Shown piece by piece: positions 21,969 to 36,400 of a stretch of 64,000 nt of DNA; position 1 is the stretch's first letter; the number at the start of each line of letters is the position of its first letter. This DNA is from Rhabditophanes sp. KR3021 (taxonomy: Eukaryota > Nematoda > Chromadorea > Rhabditida > Alloionematidae): positions 4,216,001 through 4,280,000 of the forward strand of contig CAUJLY010000006.1 of the NCBI GenBank assembly GCA_963281155.1, written 5' to 3'. The notes under the pieces are model-generated. The model worked only from the letters and a program-made list of their open reading frames with translations, searched no databases and was not told the origin of the DNA. The translations under genes were made by a program, and so were the position numbers.

Positions 21969-24257
21969 AATTAACTGCAGCTTTTGATTTGTTAAAGATG
22001 TTTCTGAAATGTATCCGAAATTCGGTTAAAGAATTTATGGGATGGAATGAAAAGTAAATAAAGGCAATTTGTATTATAATAATGAATTCGCGCCATAAGT
22101 ACAATTTATATGATAAGTATCTGTAAAATGAACTTTAATTAAATAAATAATTGAGACGATGTTTATATTAATGAGTTCTTTGGCCTTAGGGGCATCTAAT
22201 TTTTTTTGCTCTTTTGGTTTTGACAAAATTATGATTAATAAGATGGGTAGTCTTTGCAAAACCCTCGTTGTTATTTGCTTCTTAACATTTAATTATGTTT
22301 GTTTATGAGCGGGAAAATCTTGCGTAATTTAATTAGGCTACCTAAGATTATGTTATTAACTTTTGATAGCGATATTATGGAAAATAACAAATGTCGCAAA
22401 GTATGTAGATGTATTTTCAAACAAATATTATGATAAATTTGATAAAGAATTATTACGGAAAATGAAAGAATAAAAAATTGCATAAATTAGGCAATGCACT
22501 TAATTGATAAAGCCGAATAATTTATTTTAAATTTACAAACTAACAAAGTTTAGGCTAACGTACAATTTCAAACAACTTAATTTGTTTTTTTGTTAAAAAT
22601 TAATAAGATATCATTTATTAACACCGTTAAAGTTGCTGTAAGTGGTCCTTAAATTTATGGATAAAATAGTTCTAAATAGTTTTAAGAACAAGTGTTTATC
22701 ATCTAAGATTTCCGCATAAACGTCATTTCGGAAGAATAATAATACAGCTGGAGATCTAAATATTCAAAAGTAAAACATCCAATCTATGAATATGGCAAGT
22801 AAATAATAAATCACAAAGATAGCTTTTAAAGATGTTTTCTTTTATATGTTTTTTTATGAATATTCACCAAACATTAGACTTGTTCATTGTTTTGTTCACA
22901 CTATATCTCAACATTTTTTAGTTTCTTTAAAGATTAATCTACATAAAATACTTTGGTTATCTGGTATATAGAAGTGAAAACGAAGTAAAAATATTACAAA
23001 AATAAGTTAAATAATGTATGATTATTATTATTTTGACCCTTCACCGAAATTAATTATTATGGAAATTAGTCAAATTGTTTACAAAGAAATTTTTTATTTC
23101 TATACCGACGTTTCCGTAAGCTTAATCATCAAATAATAGTCCAACTGGATATTTAACGTCAAATTAACTTATTCAAGTTATCCAATTTAATATGCTCCAT
23201 TAGAAATAACAACGACTAACTTTTATAATATTAATCTCCAATCTGACGTTACAAAATGACTTATGAAAATGATTCTAGAATTTTTAATAATAGGCGTGTG
23301 CTAAAATTATCTAGTTGTTTTTGAATATCACAAAATCCTGAAGATAGAATCCTTCTTATTTTTAGGACCGCTCAATTTATTATAATTAATATTATACATG
23401 AAAACATCTAAATTGTAGTAAAATAATTGCTGTATTTTCAAAATTAATTGTTAGAAACTGTTGAACCAAATAATCTTAATTCCTTCAAACTCTTTAAATA
23501 ACGGAAGACATCCTTCGTCGTAAACACCTTCTTGGAGTGAATCAAAATAAAAGGTCTTCCATTTATTTACACATAATTAATTTACTACTTTTAAGTCATT
23601 TTATAAAATAAAATAATTGCCAGGAAAGTTGAACTTAGACTATAAATAATAAGTTCAATAAATTTAAAATCGGGCAATAAATAATAAGTCCAATACATGT
23701 AAGCCTAAGAATTATTTACAACCTTATGATTGCTGTTGATTAGTAGAAAGTAAGTAATCTATTTATTGAAAAAAATGAATTTCAAAAAGCTTCAAATTTG
23801 GAATTGTTTTTTTAATAAAACAAAAAACATACACTTCCAATTTTTTTATTATTCACTCATTACTCTTTTTTGTAGTAAACATTGATTTAATTAGAAAGAA
23901 TATAATTTATTTATAACAACAGATTCATACATATTTATTATTACTAAAAGGATACGAAGAAGAGATCGAAAAAATGAACTGTAAAGAAGATAATAAAAAG
24001 TTCCTCGAAGTTGTTTGTATTAGAAATTGGATTTGATGATGCATAAAAAATAAAAATTTCCCATCTTAATTATTCACATAAACCATTATATTATATATTT
24101 GGGAGTATAAAGTTTGTATTGATGATGATTTTAGTTTTCGGAAAAGGCATTCTTTTGTCCAAATAAATTTTTCCTTTTTCGGAAGGATATTTTCATTTGT
24201 TTAAATAAATACTTCATTGCCATCTACATTATACTTTCTTCTTTAGATTTAATGACA
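21969..24257. other. Intergenic region upstream of the receptor gene
   Basis: 2.3 kb of AT-rich sequence with only chance frames of about 60 codons. Nothing recognised. Confidence 0.6.
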
Positions 24258-25161
24258 TTATACTAATGTTGAAAACTTTGCATTTGTTTTTGTTGAACTT
24301 TGGTGAAGGTTATGATCAGAAAAAAAAGTAGAAACAGTTACAAGTATTGAAGATAGAAATGAAAGAAAAAGGAAAAAGACGGCAACTCCACCGATCACAC
24401 TTGAGTACCCATTCTTTTGTTCGTAAACATTTAGCCTAACTGAAATCAATCTGAATTCTGTTTTGTTTGTATATATGTGGAATGTTATCATTGCACAAAA
24501 GGATGTGGCAAAAGATAAAAGCAAAAATACATTTGCAACAACTCCGCAAAGTGAAAAGCAGAAAGTACAAAAAATAAAAGTTAGGGCAGCGCCTGCTAAA
24601 ATTATTGAACTCAAAAAGAAGTATATGATTGCTTTATGCCATTCTAAAAATAAACCCAATTTAAATAAATGCTTTTACCAAACTTACTATGAAACTTGTG
24701 TGCGTTTTCCTCATAATTATTTGATTTTATTTCATCTGCAAGTATTTCAGAGTTTTCATTGCTAAATTTATATGTACACCGGTGATCAGATAAAAAGAAA
24801 TCTAAAAGTTGAATCTTATTTTTGTGTATGTAAAGGTGCAATATTTTTTTAGTTCTTAGCAGTTGTCACATATCACATTAAAATGTATTATTTGAATAAT
24901 AAATATTGATAAAAAATGGCTTTGTATAGATAAATATATGCAAAACCACACGACTAGTAAATCTAATAAACGAATATTACACTCACCTCCAAAGGTTGGG
25001 GAATTAGTAAAACAGTCAAGCAATAATCCATGTTCATGAGTCACTTTTAAATCAGTTAAATAAACTATTTGCCAGGCTGGTGTAAATATGGCAAAGATAA
25101 TTAAAATTATAGATAATGCAGTCAAGGCGCTTGTTATTACTGCCAGAACTAACCGGCACAT
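24258..25161 (-). CDS. Clc-like / claudin-superfamily four-TM membrane protein
   Basis: Three exons (25161-24987, 24801-24688, 24643-24258) join in phase to 224 residues. Topology: TM1 at the N-terminus (VLAVITSALTALSIILIIFA), then a W...GLLLDC segment in the first extracellular loop as in the PMP22/claudin superfamily, with further Cys in exon 2 (SDHRCTYKF). Three more helices follow (FLSSIILAGAALTFIFCTFC; GVVANVFLLLSFATSFCAMI; VIGGVAVFFLFLSFLSSILV). The length and loop pattern fit the nematode Clc-like family. Members act in cell contacts or as channel partners, but nothing here shows which. The C-terminus is polar and short. Confidence 0.7.
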
Positions 25162-26172
25162 TTCAATAACTGAATCTATCTGTAAATCAAGACATGTAAA
25201 ATTATATTAACATTAAATTACGTATTATTATAATTAAATTAGTAAATGATTTCCAAATTTAAATAGTAATAAACACGAGTAGAGAGGCGCAACTTAATTT
25301 AAATAAAGGTATAAAGTGTTTGAGAAAGAATGCAATCATAGGAATACACACACAGAAAATAAACATTAATAGACAACAGTAGATAATTATACTGATTTAA
25401 AGAACAAAAATTATCCAGGCAATGCATACTTAATCTTTTCTTAATGCCTATGGCTTGAACACTATACACTAAAATGATAACTGAGTAAGTTGCTTGAAGT
25501 TGAAGTATCTGTTAATTTAAAAACAATAAGTTAGTGACTACTTTTCTATTTCATTATCACTTTGTAAACCATCTTTTTAAACATGTATATGTATACATAT
25601 AAATATATATTCGAAGGCAATTTCGAACAGCTGATAATTGAATGTATGATTGCCGATAGATATCATTAGGGGTTAGTGTGGATGATATATGGTTTCAAAG
25701 TTGGTTGCTTACAAATAATTTGAACTGTGCAGTAAAAATTGTCCTTTGTATTAATTGCTAATCAAAAATGTCATAAATTAATTTGATTACTTGTCTGTAT
25801 ATATGAAATGAACTCACTTGGAAACGGCACATTTTGTTACTCGTTAAAATCTTACGCATTTTGTGTATAACATGAATTTTTGTTTACATTTAAAATATTT
25901 ACTTGGTGGTGATAATTCAACCATAACTTAAAACTTTGGACTACATGCTTTTCCTTTTAAGTTTATTTATTATTGTTAAATCTTGGGTGAAGTAATACAT
26001 AATAAGTCCAGGGTGTTATGCCAAAACGAATAAAATATAATGAAACCTTTTACTCACAAATTTTTATATTCTTTTGGCTTGTTTTTAAAGTAAATATTCA
26101 AATATATGTATATTTAAAAGATAGCAAAATATATGGCAAAATAATCTATTATAAGTTGTTTATAAAAATATA
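25162..26172. other. Divergent promoter region (Clc-like / coiled-coil gene)
   Basis: The flanking genes point away from each other, so both promoters should lie here. No motif or RNA gene was recognised. Confidence 0.5.
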
Positions 26173-27189
26173 ATGGTTCATAGTTCTACTTCAAAATCTA
26201 CTACACCTAGAACTGTTTGCAATAGTCGCAAAAATAGTCAATATAGTAGTGGATTAAAAAGTAACCGTACAGACTCGAGCTTAACATTAGCAAGTTTGCC
26301 GAAAATCGAAAACAAAAGTGGTTTGCCAAATGGTAATTAAAAAATAAATATATGTAAACAATAATGGTAATTTTCAGAGGCTTTAAATCGATGGAACAAA
26401 GCAGAACGCCGACTGACAATCGTATCATTTCCTAGAGCTTTAACTGATCGTAAGAGAAAAGTCGAATTCGAAAAAGAAATTCGAGAAAAAAATGAAAGAG
26501 AAAGGAGGTTTCGTAAGGCGCAGGAAGGTGTTTTAACACTCACTAGTCAAATCGAACAATCTGGCAATTTTTTTGATCATTTTTGCTTGCCTCCTATCAT
26601 TGGTGATAATTCAGAAATAGTCAACTATCAATCTACCTTGCCATATGTTCAGGATGTTAACTTTGAGAAACGAGTTAAGTCATTTAAACATTTTTGTTCC
26701 TTCCACAATGTCCTACAGAGTGAACGTTCCAAATTTTTTGATACTTATGGCAAGCACATTATCAGGAGACGTCAGTATAACGAGCTAAAAAATAAGTTGG
26801 GCCAAAAAGAAAGGATAATTAATATATTTGAGAATGTATCCAGTATTACGAATGAAAATGAATTGATCTCAAAATTTAATCAAATGACAAATCAATTTGC
26901 AGTATTTTCTTTCAAACTTTGCCATATCATCTCTAAGCAAGAAACTGGAAAAAATGTTGCCAATGTTGACATGAAAAGTGGTGAAGGTTGCGAAAAAGAT
27001 TTGACTCAAATTATTAATACCAATCAAGAGTTCCCAAATAAACAGAAAGCTATGACGTTGAGTAATGGGAATTTGATCAGTCAGGAAAGCCTTCTTAAGA
27101 TTGATGATAAAATTAAAGTTACGTGTGAAAGGATAACAGAAGAACATCGAGCTATTGAAAAGCTGACTTTGTTGTTAAACAAAATGTAA
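26173..27189 (+). CDS. Unrecognised basic, coiled-coil-prone protein
   Basis: Two exons (26173-26332 and 26378-27189, 45-nt intron, phase 1) give 323 residues. The first exon is Ser/Thr/Arg-rich and probably disordered. Exon 2 starts with EALNRWNKAERRLTI and runs into a highly charged helix (KRKVEFEKEIREKNERERRF) that should form a coiled coil. A second helical region contains IIRRRQYNELKNKLGQKE and a third lies near the C-terminus (CERITEEHRAIEKLTLLLNKM, ending at the stop). No signal peptide or membrane segment is seen. I do not recognise the family. A cytoskeletal or nuclear scaffold role would be a guess. Confidence 0.65.
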
Positions 27190-28116
27190 AACTAATTATT
27201 CATGAAAGAAATTGATCTGTCTCTGGTAATTTAATTTAATGAATAAAGATAATTATTCCTTATGCCGGGGTTTTTATATAAATTTCCAGTTTTATAAATG
27301 TTTAAAAAGATGTTCTTAAGATTTGTGAAGGTTATTTTTAGGGATGATGAATGGCACCAAAACGAGTCTCCTATATTTATTTTTAAAACCAATGTAGGAT
27401 GATTTGCGAAGTACATCTTTTTGATAATTATACTATGATGTAACCATTTCATGCAAAAAATGTGCTGAAATCTATAGTTTTCTCAATTTTTCATAATGCT
27501 TTTAGTTAAGGAATGTAAAGACAATTTCAATCTTGTTAATAGTACAAACGCCTGCTACATAAAATATCTCTCACACTATTGGTAATATAATAGGAGCTGG
27601 CTATGTGATACACTTGCTATTATTTTATGGCCAAAAATACAGCCATAAAAATATACATTACTAACCGTTCCTTTTTATAGTCATAAAAAACGGGAGTTTT
27701 AATTAATTCACACCTTACAAAGTGCACATATACTTAAAAAAATGTCAAAAAATGAAATTATATCCAATTGCGTACAATATAATAAATAGTTGTGATGATG
27801 AATAAAGATTAAGTGCAAAATTTTATTAAAGAATAATATCAAATTATAATACATATATCTGAAGCAAGTAGAGTCAGAGGCGATACAATTGTCACATACA
27901 TTTTGTGGATTATTTTAATTAATACTATCAATCAATCATATATCTATAAAGCTTTTTTTGCGGAATAATTAATTTCACACATATAGTATAATCTATCATA
28001 AGTTCATCTTCAGCAATTGTGGTAAACGTTATGAGCACACCGTTTTAATCTAAAAAGTTGTTAAATATTATTTTTTGTAATTTATATTAGTTTTCACACA
28101 TCAATTCACTCATCTA
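27190..28116. other. Intergenic region between convergent genes
   Basis: AT-rich, with no supported feature. Confidence 0.5.
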
Positions 28117-28509
28117 CTACTTGCATCTATTTTTAAGAAGATCTTCTTTTTCATAAATACTATCGTCCCCGGTTTCGACTTCGTTCGTCAATTCTTCAAT
28201 GTCACAGGGATTGCAACTACCACAAAAATCAAACCCAGAGTATCCAAAACATGTCAATGCACATGGATCACAGAAAACATTTCCATAATAGATACGAACC
28301 ATTTCTAAAGCAAGCAATTGCTTAGTTGTAAATGAACTATCAGAAAGAGCTTGTCCAGATGAACCGGATCCAGAAGCAACATCCATGGATGGTGTATTGT
28401 CAGAAATAGGTGAATTTTCCACTACTATTAGTTCAACTGGAGCTAATAGAGCTGCTGGTGAAGTTGGTGCAGATTTATGAATAAGCGGTGTTATTGTTTC
28501 ATCATTCAT
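28117..28509 (-). CDS. Unrecognised small protein with a Cys-rich cluster
   Basis: A 130-codon single exon. An acceptor-like TTTCTTACAG lies 10 nt upstream of the ATG, supporting this start. The N-terminal 60 residues are Ser/Pro/Ala-rich and probably disordered. A helix follows (TTKQLLALEMVRIYYGNVF), then a compact cluster CDPCALTCFGYSGFDFCG and SCNPCD with seven Cys in 25 residues. The C-terminus is acidic. Two CxxC-type pairs could bind zinc or iron or form a palmitoylated patch. No signal peptide is evident, so secretion is unlikely. No family recognised. A donor-like GTAGTA overlaps the stop, so a further 3' exon is possible. Confidence 0.55.
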   Translation of the reverse strand: MNDETITPLIHKSAPTSPAALLAPVELIVVENSPISDNTPSMDVASGSGSSGQALSDSSFTTKQLLALEMVRIYYGNVFCDPCALTCFGYSGFDFCGSCNPCDIEELTNEVETGDDSIYEKEDLLKNRCK

Positions 28510-30453
28510 GTTTCACGGTCTGTAAGAAATAAACATAAATAATAAGATAATATAAAAGATGAAATGTAAAACACAAATATAAATATAATGAAAAGTGGTA
28601 AGCTAAGGAAGAAAAATTAACATTGACAGAAATAAACAAATTTTATAAGCTTATGTTTGGAAAGCATGGCCAGCACACACAAATTGTGACTACAAAATAT
28701 TTGATATTTGAAATAATTTTATTTAATACTTTGTGAATAAGACTTATGGCGCCTAAAGTATTCATTTACTTTTTAAATCCTTTTAGAAGTTGTTGTAAAA
28801 AAGTGTAAACGTACGACGCTTAATAATTATCTACAAAAATCAGTCCATAATTTTGGCTTAATCGTGTTAAGGAGATTTGGAAATAATATATGGTAAATAT
28901 GTATGCATTAATAAGCATGTAATTAGGTGTAAATGCTAAGGAGAAAACGTTTAAATAAAATATACTACATCGGCGGAATTGTGAATTTGTTCCGATCTTT
29001 TATGTGTATACGTCAGATGTAGGGAAACAAATAAAATTCAAATTTCAAAAGGATATATAAAAATACATATGTATGGGATGTAACGTTAATACTATTGTAA
29101 AGCAGGCGTGTTTTGCTTTTTGAATTTCCAAATAGATTTTTTCCGTTATTAGTTCACTATTATCCAATATCTTTTATGTGCAATGCCATTAAAGGTTGCC
29201 ATATAGATGATGGGCTCACAAAAACGAAGGAATGAGATAATATACAAAACTGCCTTAAACTGGCACAAATCTATTGTTTTTTGAATGAATAATTTACATC
29301 TTATATGAACATTTCTTAAATTACTAAGCAATTATTGTTTTAGCCAAATTTAAGACATTCTAAAGCATTTAGATATATACATAAGTGGTACATGAAGGGA
29401 TGATTTATTTAAGCACATTAACGCAATTTTGTCAAAACGCTTTGAAACATCTTAGCTTACAAACAATATTTATTGAACATTATAATTATATTTAAAAATA
29501 AATAAAATCATCGTTTATCAACATTTTGAGAAGCTCTGTATTATTTTTATGTGCTTATAAATAACAACAAAAACACCATTTCCAATTAACTATTAGTTAA
29601 GAGAAGCTAGAATTAATATGTTTATTCTTAACACCAATTAATCTATGAACAATTAGGTTTAATTTAGCAATAAATTATGCATAAACATGTATAATATTTG
29701 GAAATATACGGGTGAGCCTTAAGATAAGACAATAATTTTCGAAGAAAGTAATAAATGATAAGACATGTAATCATAGACACATAAATATTCCTTCATTATT
29801 ACATTTATCTTTCGAGTATATTTACTAAGATGGTTTAACTAAAATAATAGAAAAACAAAATGAGAGCCAATAAAGATAAATAAATTAAAGCACACTTATA
29901 CTTAACTTGATAACCTACTATTCAAATTATGTTGCTATAAAGAATGGAATATGCGATTGATAAAAACTTTTCTTTGCAAGAGCCATCACGTAAGTACAAA
30001 ACAAGATTAGCAATTTCGTGAGTTATCGATAATTGGCATTACAAAAAACCGAACACCTAATAAAACACTCACTTCTATATTTTTATGCCTAAAACAAAGA
30101 ATTATTAACTTTGGAGCGTATATTTACTCTTTAATTGAAGCGACCTCCTTTTAGTCTAATGTATCAATAGAAGTACATCATTCTGATGACCATACACTTT
30201 CTCTTCCGTATATGGCAAAAAGGAGACTGCTCTGTACATTGTTAATATTTCCATTTGATTATACAACATACCATTTACACTTTTTAACCATCCGTATCGT
30301 TAAACGATTTTTCCTATTCATACTTAACTAATTTTTTATAGAATGCTAAATTGTGATTTGATAAACAAACATTCATACTAAAAGTTTGTAATTTATAATT
30401 CTTTTTGTATTAAATCTCTACAGAAAAATAATAGTAATTCGATTGGAAAGAGT
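28510..30453. other. Divergent region upstream of the Cys-cluster gene and pecanex
   Basis: 1.9 kb without a supported gene. A CTACAG acceptor 32 nt before the pecanex ATG may be a trans-splice site. Confidence 0.5.
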
Positions 30454-33400
30454 ATGACTCTAATGGGTCACGTATTACTAGTATTAAATGAAGGCATATC
30501 GGCATCATTAACCGGTGGTTACTACTTTAATCCATGTGGTACCAAATTCAACAACAGATTGCAATTGTTCTTATGGATTGTTCTCTTCGCAATGCCTGTT
30601 GCACTCTCCTATATGATTTTAAAACATCATCGAACTTTAAATACAAACCAATTTTACATATGTGCTATAATTTATGTGAGTGTAATAGCGGCTATTTTTT
30701 TGGCAGTTAAACTTATTGTCTTGCACATGCACCACTTATTTGATTTACACGATCAAATCGTAGTTAATGTCCCGAATAATAAAAAAAGAAAAAGCAGATT
30801 CCAACTATAACTTTCGAACAAGCTCCGCCAATTGTGGAACAGTTAAGTCCGGAAATAGATGAGGAATCGTATTTGGCATTACACCAAGATGATTATACAG
30901 AAACAGATACTGATTCATCGTTTGAGGAAGAAGTGGTACCATCACAAATAAATAATGAGCAGTCGTCAAGTCAGGTTATGGACCAAAATGTAGTGAGGGA
31001 AAGATTTATGTCGGTTGTACATGATTGGAGTTTAAAAGCAGTTGAATCTAGGATGGATACACTTACTTCTAGACATTCACTATTAAATAATACAAGTCAA
31101 CAACCAAGCTGTAGTCGCTTCGAAAATGAGCTCCCGTATATAGTTGAAACTAGCCCCAATAATAGTATGTCGTCGTTAACATCATCGTCGTCATTTCCAG
31201 TGAATCCAGTACCATCAGCTGCTACCGATATGGTCAATGAAACACACAGACAAGCTATTTCACCACCTCCCAACACTTCTGCAAACACCTACTACCAGCC
31301 CAATGAAAAGATATATAACAGTAAAGAATGTATTTTAACTAGTTCAAAACCAATAACATATGCAATACCCAGCAGCGACCTAGAAAAAGCAAATCAAATT
31401 GTTAGAATTCACCACCATGTTATAAGTTGCAAACACCAAGAAGATGCTGATGCAGCTACTGGTAAAAAAACAATTTCAACTAACAAGTTTTTTCCAATTA
31501 GGCGAGCTCAATCTTTTAAGACTTTGTCCTATGAGGAAAAAGTGAATCCACTGGTAAGAATTCCTTCGAGACGCGCTCCAAATGTTATGAGTATGGAACA
31601 ATTGTCTGAAAGGATTCCTTTCATAGTCAATTCAACTCCAAACATTCATATTGCCTTTTCAAAAGAATCTCCAGTCAGTATCATTGAAGAAACTTCAGAA
31701 TCCAGTTTTGTTCGTCGCAAGTATTTGATAAATAAAAATATATCAGTAGTTGAGGACAATGTCTTTGGGCAAGTTCTTAGATTAGTAGCCAATAAGGATT
31801 TATTGACTTATATGAAATGCGAGGACGAAGCATCACTAGAAATGAGGCAAAGAATGCTGGAGTTTTTGATTGTGATAGAAAAAAAACATAGTGATATATT
31901 TATCGACCCAAACTTAAAGAGAAGCGAAAAATACAATGGTATTATCTACAAAGGACGTATTCCAAATATGGAAGAAGTTCGGGCAGTTGAAAGTAACAAA
32001 TATGCTCTCAAAATAATCAACCAACGCCTAAATTTGTTTGGCGATCAGCCCTCTTCTTCGACGGCAACTCCAAGCACCGGCGGATCAATGGTAGACTGGG
32101 AAAGACTAAACGAGGTGTTGATTCCAACGTATGAGTATTCTATACCAAGTGTGGAATACTGTTTGGACTTTTTGAGAACTGTCATCATATATAGAAAGTT
32201 CATTCACAGGGACATTTGTATAAAGAAAATGTCTAGAGATATGAATAAGGAGGAAAGATTTGTATACGATGTTGCTCTTACCACTGAAAATAACTTTAAC
32301 CGAGACTCAGCACGTTTGGAAAAAGAAATTATGGTTATGATAGATATCTATAATGAATTCAAAGATGTCCCTGACACTCGTGTAAGACATAGCTTCTGCC
32401 CAGGTCTTGATCGGGAAGTTTATCGTAGGATTGACTTGGAATGCCAACAACAGGAAATACAACGTATCCAGGCTGAAAGATTAGAAAGAGAACAACGTAA
32501 TTTTCAAAATACAGGTAATAACAACAACCATTGAAAGGTTTTAAATGTACTTTTTTAAAAACAAAAGCTTATCTTTGGCTTGAATGACGTTTGAAATTTA
32601 TTAATAAGTTTGCTTTTTAGTCGCATCAGCAACATTGTTTAACATGCTTAACACAGGAGGTGAAACTGTACAGGAAATGCTTGAAGATTTGTTACCTCCG
32701 GAAATTAAAAATCGTGATATCACTCCATTATGCGGGCCTTACAGAAATGACAGATTTAATAGTGCATATCACATGAAAACGATAGCGGAAAGATTGATGG
32801 ATGATGCGGAGATAACTCCAGATATGATAATATCGAATTTTCAAACGTACAATAGACCTCAAATTTTGAATGACGATGTACAGATTGAATATTATGAAAT
32901 GGTGTTATGTCCGAAAGGATTATTAGGCATCCACAAATGTAAACTAATAGACGAGGAAACAAATTTGCCAACTTGGTGTGGACGTAGATTTAGGTTTAAA
33001 ATGTACTATAATCGACTCAGTATGGCAGAATTATTTGACAAGAATAAGCACATATATTCATGCTTCTTTGATGCATTAGTTGCCTGTGTCATTTCAATAG
33101 CCGCCCTGGTTTTAGTTAAAAGAGAAATCTTTACCGGTAAAATGATTTATGGGCTAGCCTTTGTAACAGCCGGAGCTCAGTATTCACTACTTAAGTCTGT
33201 TCAACCTGATCCTTCATCGCCTGCTCACGGATTTAATTGGCAAACCACTTACTCGAGAGCCTATTATTTTATTCTTACATCATCACTAATATTAGGAGTA
33301 GACATATTTAATGAATATATCTTAAAAAATTACAAATACTCAGAACATTACTTAAAAGCAACATTTGACATTGGCATTCAAAATGTAATGAGAAACTCGA

Positions 33401-36400
33401 CATTGCTTTTAGAATTTGCAACGATGTTCTTAATTAATCTCCCCATCTTGGCAACTCTTAGTACATTACCCCAGATATCAACAGGTGTAATGCACTTCTT
33501 TGAGCAAACGAATTTGCACATCTTTGGAGGAACTGGATCATTTACAATAGTTTCTTCGCTCATATCAGTATTACAATCACTCTTTTGTGTTTCGGGTTTA
33601 TCGTTTGTTGGATATTTAGCATATTCAACCTCAAATACAAGCACTCAAACTATTTGGTTTTCAGTTTATGTTAGTTTGATTGTGTCGGTGTCATATCTAG
33701 CTTCGCGATATTCATCAGACTTTAAAATGTTATTTACGTTTTATCAGTACTTATTTGGCATCAAGACACCCAAAGTAGGTGACAGCCTTAACAACTCCAA
33801 TTCGGATGAAAATGTAGCCTCCTGTTGTGTTTTAGAATCTTTAGTCAGAAATACAAATGTATGGAATTTAGATCATGATGATGGCAAAGAAGAAGAAGGA
33901 AGTGATGGAAATATGATTGAGATGCAACCATTTGCCAGAACACGCTCAGATCAACATAATGTGAATCTTGGAATTAACAAAAAATGCAAAAGCACTCACT
34001 TTGCTAATATTTTAAAAATATATTGGATCAGATTTCAGCATGATATTTTTGCCTTCTTTTTTATTACAATATTCTTTTTTGGTTTACATAGAACAGCAAT
34101 CTTCAACACGGAAAAAGTATTCATTGAAAGACTTTTTCTGCATTTTAGGAATAGTATTTGGATTTTGCAACCACTACTTTTACCCCAGCCTTCGTATGAA
34201 AAATCCATGGGGCATATTTAGAGATCCATTGCTAAAATCAAAAGAATATGACGTATTTGAATCACAAAATCAAACTCCTGTAGCATATTATGAGACAATC
34301 CACATTTGGATGCTGTACTTTGAAAGAAACATCATATATCCATGTTTGATCATCAGTTTATGCTCCAATTATGCTTGGGAACATCCACTGTATCCTCCCA
34401 TTGTTACTGCTTTTGCTGCTTTTAAATTATGCCGTACCGCATATTCACAACCTAATACGTTGTATTGTCCACTCTTTTATACGTACATATGCATCAATTT
34501 TGATTTAAAAGCATATCCAGCAGCTGCTCAATGCAGACTATTAGTTTTCTTTATCTTAACAATTTTATGGATCAAGTTAAAGGAATTTATCTTAAAAGCA
34601 TCATTTATTTTCACTTACAACGCTCCATGGCAAATAACTTGGGGAAGCGCGTTCCATGCCTTTGTTCAACCATTAAGTGTTGCACATTCTGGACTAACTA
34701 TGATCTTAGTTGCCTTTTCATCAATTATCTCAGCTCCATTAAATCCTTTTCTCGGATCAGCTCTTATCCTCATCTCATACCCTAGGCCAGTTAAATTTTG
34801 GGAAAAAAATTATAGTTCAGAGAATAAAGAAGACCGCAGACCTGTTGCAGATCTAGCCAAATCACCCGTTACAAATGAAAGCAATTTAAATGGTGTATTT
34901 TATGAACACTTATCTCGCCAACTTCAAACATACTTGGCTGGAGATGTATTAATGGGAAGATGGGGAACGAAAGTAGAACAAGGTGATTTCTTTGTCTTAG
35001 CATCTCTCAATCTTAATTGTCTTGTGCACATTATTGAAAAGGGGAATGGTTTTATCACTTTCCAAGTTAGAGGCCTCGAATTTCATGGTACCTACTGTCA
35101 ACAAAGAGAAGTTGAGGCAATTAGTGATGACCCCAATATCAATGATGCATGTTACTGCTGGAATGCAAATTGTTTTCCAGCTTGCCTTAATTTTAGAGCA
35201 GCTTGTAATGTACGATGGTCTGCTTGGCAAGTTGCAGCTGCAAAGTATGTAATTGATGGATATTCGGTGACTGATAACTCTGTCATTGGGATTTTAAATT
35301 CCGTTGAATACAGAAGAATTTTCATAACTTTGATCGTTAAGTGTTTTATCTTCTATACATTCAACTCAGGCAAGTTAGCTGAATGGATGCAAGACAGCAA
35401 AATAAAAGAAGATTTGGAATTAAAAAGTGACCCTAAATTCATTGAAAATGACTCAAACCATTTTTCAGCATCTTTTGATCAGGACTATGACAAAAGAAAA
35501 ATCGGGGTAACTAGAGCCATTTTCACAGCCATGTACAAAAAATGGATCCGTTATGTCAAAAAACAGACAGAAGAAGTTTTTTATTCAAAAGACCTGAAAG
35601 TAATTGCAGATCATTCAACTTTAATTACCCTATGTTTCTCAATATCAATCGCGGGGAGACGCATTTTGGCTGCAACGTCATATAGTAATATATCAAATAT
35701 TACTGAGTCCTTGCTTTATGGCATCCATTCTCTCCTGAAAGAAGATGTTCAAGTTGATAACAAAAATGACGCATGGGTCCTGCATGACAAAGATTTTGTC
35801 GAGCAAGTCTTTTCGCCATCTGTCAGATTGGCATTGAAATTGTTACAGGATTATTTCAAGGAATTAGATGACTTCGATAATATCAGCGTTTTGTATGAGC
35901 GCATTTTGTCTTATAAAGACAGAATTTTTATATCTCATGAACATGATCCTAAATGGCGTTCCGCAATAATGTCAAATGTGCCATCTCTTCTAACAATTCG
36001 TCAAGTTTATGAAGATGGCCAAAATGATTACAAATTAATTATGCTGAACAAAATGTTCCTCAATATGCGTGTCATCAAAATTAATAGAGAATGTGTTCGA
36101 GCTTTTTGGGCAGGCCAACAACAAGAGCTTATTTTTATGAAAAATAGAAACCCCGAACGTGGATCTATTCAAAATGCGAAACAAGTCCTTAGAAACATGA
36201 TTAACAGTTCGGCTGATCAACCTGTTGGTTATCCAATTTACGTCTCACCATTAACTACATCGTACATTGAATCTCATAACCAATTTAAAGGAATCATTGA
36301 CAAGTCATTTACCATTAACACAATTTTTACTTTCTTTAGAAACTTGTTTGAAAGCATAACAAGCAAAATTCTAAACAGTAGCAGCCGTAATGTGAACAAT

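Noticed and set aside
24463..24765. 100-codon plus-strand frame
   Set aside because: Antisense to the Clc-like exons, whose splice phases and helices are consistent.
29149..29331. 60-codon minus frame in the region upstream of pecanex
   Set aside because: Low-complexity chance frame with no splice or family support.
34081..34157. Rescue of pecanex by a 67-nt intron (donor after FFFG, acceptor CATTTTAG)
   Set aside because: It is in phase but removes a conserved part of the membrane region. A one-base indel in the A-run explains the sequence better.
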